From positions 21,750-31,064 of the forward strand of contig VBLD01000106.1 of assembly GCA_005879205.1 (NCBI GenBank): DNA of 9,315 nucleotides, written 5' to 3'. Source of the stretch: Deltaproteobacteria bacterium. GTDB lineage: Bacteria > Desulfobacterota > Binatia > DP-6. This document shows positions 5,396 through 9,315 of the stretch, in pieces; positions within the stretch are counted from its first letter, which is position 1; each line of letters opens with the position of its first letter. The notes under the pieces are model-generated. The model saw nothing but the letters and a program-made list of their open reading frames with translations. It had not been told where the DNA came from and did no database searches. The translations under genes were made by a program, and so were the position numbers.

Positions 5396-6583
5396 TCAGA
5401 TCGGTTGACGGCGCGGTGGAAGGCCGTACACCGCCCGCACGTTGTCGCTCATGAGCTTGTAGCGCGCCGACGGCGGCAGGAGCTCCACCAGCTCCGCCAG
5501 CTCGGTGACGTAGCGCGGGGCGTGGTCGGGATGGGGGAAGTCCGAGGCCCAGAAGAACTTGTCCTCGCCCACCAGCGGGATCACCCCCGCGAGCGAGCGC
5601 TCGTCGGGATCGCAGGAGATCCAGCACTGGCGCCGGAAGTACGTGCTGGGCTTCTCGGAGAGCCCCGTGTTGCGGCCGAGCGGTGTGGCGTACACCGCGT
5701 CCATCCGCTCGAGCCAGTAGCCGATCCAGCCCGCCCCCGACTCGAGTACGACGACCTTCAAGCGCGGGAACTTCTCGAACACTCCGAACTGGAACATCGA
5801 CGTGAAGGCGTGGCGCACGCCGTCCGGGGCCGTCACGTTGATGAGAAACGACAGCGAGGCGTCGGTCATGCGCCCGAAGCGGCCCGGCGCCGCCCAGAAC
5901 GGCTCGAAGCCGGGGTGGATGGCGACCGGCAGCCCGAGCTCCTCGGCGAGCCGGAAGACGCGATGGTGATCCGGGTGCCCCGGCGCCTTCCGCGTCATCA
6001 CGAACGGGGCGATGAACACGCCCTTCACGCCGTCGCGCGCCGCCCGCTCGAGCTCGCGCTCGGCCTCCTCGGGCAGCCCGAGCGAGAGATGCGCGATCGG
6101 CACGAGGCGGCCCGCGCTTCCCGCGCAGAACTCGACGATCCAGCGGTTGTAGACCCGGGTATATGCCTGGGCCAGCTCCAGGTCCTCGCACTCCGCTTCC
6201 CAGAGAACGCCGAGCGTCGGGTAGAGGACGGCGAGCTCCAGGTTCTCCCGATCGAGTCGCTCGAGGCGCTCGCGTGCGTCCCACGCCCCGAGCCCCGCGT
6301 TGTCGAGATACCCGAGCCCGGTGCGTACCCGGCCCGGTGGCGCCGGGATGCCCCCGACCAGGTCCATCGCGCCGAGTCCCTGCGGCAGGTTCCGCCGCAC
6401 CATCTTGGAGGGTCGCCCCGCGATCTCGAGGTACTCGCGTCCTTCGGCGTCGCGGCGGATACCCATGGGCCGGTCGCGGAAGCGCGGCTCGAGACCGTTG
6501 TCCCACAGGTCGGGCGGCTCGAGCACGTGGCCGTCGGCGTCGACCGCGCCGTCGTACGGCAGTCGCGGCAGCATACCCTTCAC
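5396..6583 (-). CDS. Amidohydrolase family 2 protein B (COG2159, TIM barrel)
   Basis: The protein has 395 aa from a GTG at 6583 and is a paralogue of protein A. Shared blocks include DADGHVLEPPDLW (15-27), LYPTLGVLWEAE (120-131), YNRWIVEFCAGSAGRLVPIA (145-164), GHPDHH (202-207), FRRQCWISCDPDER (317-329) and WASDFPHPDH (345-354). The metal ligands are retained: D15, D17, H19, H223, E281 and D348. The central region (228-255) differs clearly from A, so substrates probably differ. The start is uncertain: GTG 6583 has GGAG four bases upstream, while ATG 6574, three codons later, has that GGAG 13 bases away. The gene lies 45 bp after the XRE gene on the same strand with no obvious terminator between, so it may be co-transcribed with the B12 sensor and regulator. 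The substrate is unknown. Confidence 0.88.
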   Translation of the reverse strand: MKGMLPRLPYDGAVDADGHVLEPPDLWDNGLEPRFRDRPMGIRRDAEGREYLEIAGRPSKMVRRNLPQGLGAMDLVGGIPAPPGRVRTGLGYLDNAGLGAWDARERLERLDRENLELAVLYPTLGVLWEAECEDLELAQAYTRVYNRWIVEFCAGSAGRLVPIAHLSLGLPEEAERELERAARDGVKGVFIAPFVMTRKAPGHPDHHRVFRLAEELGLPVAIHPGFEPFWAAPGRFGRMTDASLSFLINVTAPDGVRHAFTSMFQFGVFEKFPRLKVVVLESGAGWIGYWLERMDAVYATPLGRNTGLSEKPSTYFRRQCWISCDPDERSLAGVIPLVGEDKFFWASDFPHPDHAPRYVTELAELVELLPPSARYKLMSDNVRAVYGLPPRRQPI

Positions 6584-6628
6584 TAGACTCCGCGCGCCGC
6601 TAGTTCAACGTACGAACCGAGTGGCGGC

Positions 6629-7165
6629 TCAGGCGATGAGCCCCGCCAGGACGAGCGGGAGCGTCTTGCTCAGACCCAGCGCCATCGCTCGCACCACCGA
6701 GAGAAGGCCCGCCCGATGGCGCTCGGGCGTCCCGCGGTAGAGCCGGACGAGCTCTTCGATTCTGTCGTCCTGGGCGAGTGGCAGATCCTTGAAGCCGAGC
6801 GCGTCGCCCGACGGGCTCAGGGCTGCCTGGAGCTCGATGGCGTCCCGCAGCTCGGTGCTGACCAGCGCAGGGTCGAGCTTTCGGAGCTCGCGCGCGAGCA
6901 CCGCGTTGATCTTCAGGATGATCAGCAACGGTGTCGCCAGGCCCTTGGCCGTCTCGAGCCGGCTGAGCGCCCCTTGGCTCACTCCGGCGAGCCGTGCGAG
7001 CTGCTCCTGGGAGAGGCCGAGGAATTCCCGCAGCCGACGCTGACGCCGTCCGAGGTCCCGCATCCACACACGCCACGCGGATTCCTCGATCCCGCGGCCC
7101 CCCGCCGGGATGTCGGGCGGAGACGCGCTATGCCCCACCGCCCGCGGCGACTGGTGCCTGCTCAT
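6629..7165 (-). CDS. XRE-family helix-turn-helix regulator coupled to the B12 sensor
   Basis: The protein has 178 aa. A Cro/C1-type helix-turn-helix lies at about residues 41-90, with RRLREFLGLSQEQLARLAG and VSQGALSRLE as the recognition region. It is preceded by a 35-residue Pro/Ser-rich arm. The C-terminal part (130-178) is helical and ends in a hydrophobic tail (LPLVLAGLIA); no cupin, peptidase or other effector domain is visible. The ATG at 7165 overlaps the TGA of the upstream sensor gene as ATGA, and an AGGGAG ribosome site lies about nine bases before it, inside the sensor gene. This suggests coupled, roughly equal production, as expected for partners. The inference is that this protein supplies the DNA-binding function that the sensor lacks. 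The operator is unknown; one candidate dyad lies at 8442-8469. Confidence 0.87.
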   Translation of the reverse strand: MSRHQSPRAVGHSASPPDIPAGGRGIEESAWRVWMRDLGRRQRRLREFLGLSQEQLARLAGVSQGALSRLETAKGLATPLLIILKINAVLARELRKLDPALVSTELRDAIELQAALSPSGDALGFKDLPLAQDDRIEELVRLYRGTPERHRAGLLSVVRAMALGLSKTLPLVLAGLIA

Positions 7166-8439
7166 GGCCGCGTGCTCCCTTGCTCGAAGAACCGCCGGGC
7201 GACGGCGATCAGACCGCTCGCATCGCGGGCGTGCATGTCGATGCCGAGCCGCCTGCCCGGACGTGACTTCCGCAGGAACACCTGGCCGCCCGCCGCGATG
7301 GGAATCCGGTCGCCCGGGACGGCACGGACCGCGGCGACGGTTCGGCACAGCGCCGCCAGGCGCGAGCGTTCGGTTGCCGAGACGGCCAGCAGGTCCGGCC
7401 GCCGCTCGCGCACGAGCTGGGCGAGGCTCTCGCTCGGCACGTCTGCACCCAGATAGTGCACCTCGAAGCCGGCCATCTCGAGAAAATCAGCCACCATTCG
7501 CGCCCCCAGGTCGTGGAGCTCCCCCTCGACGCAGGCGACCACCGCCCGCTTGCCGTTGCGCTGTTGGGCGGGAAGGTGAGGCCGCAGCAGTTCAATGGCC
7601 GAGCGCGAGATCTCCGTCGCGAGGTGCTCCTGCGCCACGGTCAACCGCTTCTCCTGCCAGAGTCGGCCGATCTCGTACTGCGCGGCTTGGATGACCTCGA
7701 GATAGAGGCTCGGGACCGGCACGTCCTCGGAGAGCGCCTCCTCGACCGCGATCTCGAGCGCCTCCGGGCGAGCGCCCGCGACGAGCGCGGTCAGGTACCG
7801 GTCACGGAGCACCGCGAGGATCCCCGTGTGCAGCCGGGGAATGAGTCTCGACGGAGGCAGAAAGGACGGGTTCTGCTGCAGCGTCCCGTCCAGGAGGACG
7901 ACCGGATGGGCGCGGAAGACGTCCATCGCGGTGCCCGCGGCGAATGCGCAACGATCGTAGGCGCAGACGACGGGGTCGTCGTACCGGGGCAGGACGTCGT
8001 TCATCCGTGCCTCGTACTCGACCAGCGCGGGGAGGTCGCTCCCATCGTGCAGGGCCCATTCCATGTGCCCGATGATCCGAGCCCGTGGGAAGCCCTCGGC
8101 CCTGGTCCGGCTCAGCATGTCCTCCACCAGGGCGCTCATCGCCCGCCGGTCAAAGGATCCGTTTCGCAGGTACGTGTCCTTCCAGTCCAGCACTTCGAGC
8201 TCCCCCTGCGCCTGGGCCGCCTCCACGTCGATGCCGACATCGCTCAAGCGAGCGAGATGGTCGTCGCGCAGGGCCGGATCGACGATCTGAATCGCCTTCT
8301 CGCCGCGCTCCAGGCCTTCCTTCACGAAGGGAAGAAGTATCCGGTACCCGTCGTCCCTCGTGTCGAAGAACGCGCAGACATGACGCTGGCGGCCGAGAAA
8401 CCCGCCCGCCAGCGGTACGGCTGGCTCCTCACAGTTCAT
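7162..8439 (-). CDS. MEDS-B12-binding fusion, candidate cobalamin photoreceptor
   Basis: The protein has 425 aa. Residues about 15-195 form a MEDS domain (methanogen/methylotroph DcmR sensory), seen in RHVCAFFDTRDDGYRILLPF, KEGLERGEKAIQIVD, MEWAL and AYDRCAF. Residues about 205-290 are a helical B12 cap domain. Residues about 297-420 are a Rossmann-like cobalamin domain with GELHDLG (axial-ligand candidate H309) and YLGADVP. The cap contains W261-x9-E271-H272, the W-x9-EH signature of CarH/LitR photoreceptors. There W and E line the adenosyl pocket and the His becomes the second axial ligand after light cleaves the Co-C bond. CarH itself has an N-terminal MerR DNA-binding domain; here MEDS replaces it. 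The ATG at 8439 is preceded by GAGG with short spacing. The stop overlaps the XRE start. Domain calls are strong; light sensing is inferred, and dark sensing of adenosylcobalamin is the main alternative. Confidence 0.9.
   Translation of the reverse strand: MNCEEPAVPLAGGFLGRQRHVCAFFDTRDDGYRILLPFVKEGLERGEKAIQIVDPALRDDHLARLSDVGIDVEAAQAQGELEVLDWKDTYLRNGSFDRRAMSALVEDMLSRTRAEGFPRARIIGHMEWALHDGSDLPALVEYEARMNDVLPRYDDPVVCAYDRCAFAAGTAMDVFRAHPVVLLDGTLQQNPSFLPPSRLIPRLHTGILAVLRDRYLTALVAGARPEALEIAVEEALSEDVPVPSLYLEVIQAAQYEIGRLWQEKRLTVAQEHLATEISRSAIELLRPHLPAQQRNGKRAVVACVEGELHDLGARMVADFLEMAGFEVHYLGADVPSESLAQLVRERRPDLLAVSATERSRLAALCRTVAAVRAVPGDRIPIAAGGQVFLRKSRPGRRLGIDMHARDASGLIAVARRFFEQGSTRP
7624..7659 (-). 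other. W-x9-EH photoreceptor motif (protein motif)
   Basis: The 12 codons read W-QEKRLTVAQ-EH (residues 261-272). The distance from this Trp to the axial-ligand His309 (codon 7513-7515) is 48 residues, against 46 in Thermus CarH (W131 to H177), so the motif sits in the right place of the cap domain and is not a chance match. Confidence 0.85.
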
Positions 8440-8475
8440 GTCCTCGCATTAGGCGCCGCACACGCGAGGCGTCAA
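8440..8475 (-). promoter_or_regulatory. Candidate promoter and dyad operator of the B12 sensor-regulator pair
   Basis: On the minus strand TTGACG (8470-8475) is followed after 16 bp by CCTAAT (8448-8453), five and four of six matches to the sigma70 consensus; this ATTA is the only AT-rich spot in the region. Only eight bases separate the -10 from the ATG, so a transcript would begin at or next to the start codon and be leaderless. An inverted repeat, CCTCGC (8442-8447) and GCGAGG (8464-8469), brackets the -10 and spacer, a fitting place for repressor binding and autoregulation. All of this is by eye. Confidence 0.42.
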
Positions 8476-8544
8476 GCGGGCCGTCGGGCCGCTGATGGGC
8501 CCTGTCCTCTACCACATGGGCTTATCGGAGCTCATGCTGCCCCC
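8476..8544. other. Intergenic remainder between sensor gene and DNRLRE gene
   Basis: This short stretch holds direct CGGGCC copies (8477-8482 and 8485-8490) and a GGGCCC palindrome, but no T-run that would make an intrinsic terminator for the DNRLRE gene. I see no further gene in it. Confidence 0.4.
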
Positions 8545-9315
8545 TCACGGCGTGACCTGGACCACGAGGGCAGGATGCTGCCCCGTTCCCTCGCGCGAGT
8601 TGTAGTCCGCGCCGTCGGCGGAGATCGTGTCGATGGCGAAGCAGTAGATGCCGTCGCCGTGGATGGCCGACGTGACGTCGAAGTCCACGACCTGACCTGC
8701 GGCCACCGCCCCCATTGTCGCCAGCAGCGGCCCGTCGATGGCCGGCTGCGTGTCCCAGGTGACGGTCTTCTCGTCCCAGGTGCAGCTCGTGATCGCGTGG
8801 ATGCTGCCGCCCGTGACGCTCCCCGCATTCGTCGCGGTCGCCACCTGGAGCTTCAGGTGAGCGCCGGAGACGCTGCGCGCGCCGACGCCGCTCACGCTGA
8901 CGCGGAGCAGGGTGCGCTGCACGCCCCCGGTGCCCGTCGCGGCCCCGGCGTCCACCGACAGCAGCGCCTTGGTCCCGAAGTTGGTCGTCGGGAGGTCGTT
9001 CTGGACGGACGTGTCGGCCACGACCGTGCCGACCGGTGCCGCGGCGCGCGGCAGGGTGGTCGTCGTGGTCGTGGGGGTGGTTCTCGTCGGGGGCGTTGTC
9101 GCCGGTGCCTGACCGCCCACGCCGATGACGAGCTGCGGCGCACCCGCCGCCTTGCGGGAGTTGTACCGCACCCCGTCGGGAGAGGGGCTCTCGAGCGCGA
9201 AGCAGTACACGCCATCGCCGGGAATGGCGCTGGTCACGTCGAACTCGACCACCTGGCCGGGGGCGACGGCGCCCACCGTGGAGAGCACCGGCCCATCGAT
9301 CACGGGCTGCGTCTT
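8545..9315 (-). CDS. Secreted DNRLRE-repeat protein, C-terminal part (5' partial)
   Basis: The frame is open at the right edge of the window; 256 residues are visible, and the true start with any signal peptide lies beyond it. A truncated copy of a beta-sandwich domain (QPVIDGPVLSTVGAV to APQLVIGV) is followed by a short Pro/Thr linker (TRTTPTTTTTTLPRA) and one complete copy of about 165 residues. The complete copy starts VGTVVADTSVQNDLPTTNFG, the usual N-terminal pattern of DNRLRE/CBM96-type domains, then has LLRVSVSGV, SCTWDEKTVTWDTQPAIDG, VVDFDVTSAIHGDGIYCFAI, SREG and PALVVQV. Copies are similar in DNA as well as protein (about 8575-8757 against 9157-9315), a sign of internal duplication. 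Such domains are found in secreted adhesion or carbohydrate-binding proteins; the ligand here is unknown. No catalytic domain is visible in the window. Confidence 0.8.
   Translation of the reverse strand, partial: KTQPVIDGPVLSTVGAVAPGQVVEFDVTSAIPGDGVYCFALESPSPDGVRYNSRKAAGAPQLVIGVGGQAPATTPPTRTTPTTTTTTLPRAAAPVGTVVADTSVQNDLPTTNFGTKALLSVDAGAATGTGGVQRTLLRVSVSGVGARSVSGAHLKLQVATATNAGSVTGGSIHAITSCTWDEKTVTWDTQPAIDGPLLATMGAVAAGQVVDFDVTSAIHGDGIYCFAIDTISADGADYNSREGTGQHPALVVQVTP

Noticed and set aside
5392..5404. Inverted repeat CCGATC-A-GATCGG over the stop codon of amidohydrolase B.
   Set aside because: It is short, lies within the coding end, and is next to a much stronger hairpin; chance in GC-rich DNA is likely.
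5226..6586. Long alternative frames on both strands over amidohydrolase B.
   Set aside because: The amidohydrolase frame has all metal ligands and a paralogue in the window; the others are GC-driven shadows.
6584..6628. Possible promoter TTGAAC-N17-TAGTGA before amidohydrolase B.
   Set aside because: Four and two of six consensus matches are too weak to claim against co-transcription with the XRE gene.
6629..7348. Longer version of the XRE protein starting inside the B12 sensor gene.
   Set aside because: The extra residues are GC-shadow sequence over the cobalamin domain; the ATGA overlap with AGGGAG gives a convincing start.

Overview
The window is about 70% GC bacterial DNA with dense genes on both strands. 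It contains no rRNA, tRNA, CRISPR array, transposase or phage gene. Two secreted proteins carry long Thr linkers of ACG/ACC codons, one followed by thrombospondin type 3 calcium repeats. That style, together with COG2159 amidohydrolases and a MEDS domain (first named in methylotrophs and methanogens), suggests an uncultured Binatota-like or 'deltaproteobacterial' metagenome lineage. This assignment is inferred from style, not from a marker gene.

Layout from left to right. Positions 1-2119 (+) hold a secreted purple-acid-phosphatase-like metallophosphoesterase that enters from outside the window. It is broken by a frameshift near 522-527 and carries a Thr tract, a TSP3 module and an unnamed C-terminal domain. 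A small TfoX N-terminal-domain protein follows one base after its stop (2121-2489). Then on the minus strand come a small Cys-rich exported protein (2506-2790), with a possible promoter/operator dyad and a triple 14-bp direct repeat upstream, and pdxH (2901-3479). Divergent from pdxH is amidohydrolase A (3563-4750, +). Its stop codon overlaps the stop of a convergent beta-repeat protein (4747-5301, -). A strong hairpin with a T-run (5349-5380) separates that gene from amidohydrolase B (5396-6583, -), a paralogue of A in opposite orientation.

The most interesting part is 6629-8475 (-). A 425-aa protein joins an N-terminal MEDS sensory domain to a C-terminal cobalamin-binding module. The module has the W-x9-EH signature of CarH/LitR B12 photoreceptors (W261, E271, H272) and an axial-ligand motif E-x-H-x-x-G (H309), but the protein has no DNA-binding domain of its own. 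Its stop overlaps, as ATGA, the start of an XRE-type helix-turn-helix protein. The pair therefore looks like a split CarH: a B12 light or cobalamin sensor that could act through a separate, translationally coupled DNA-binding partner. Upstream are a plausible sigma70-type promoter placed so close to the ATG that the mRNA could be leaderless, and a dyad bracketing the -10. Amidohydrolase B lies 45 bp downstream on the same strand and may belong to the same transcript. The right edge (8545-9315, -) is the C-terminal part of a secreted protein with at least two DNRLRE-type beta-sandwich repeats joined by a short Thr linker.
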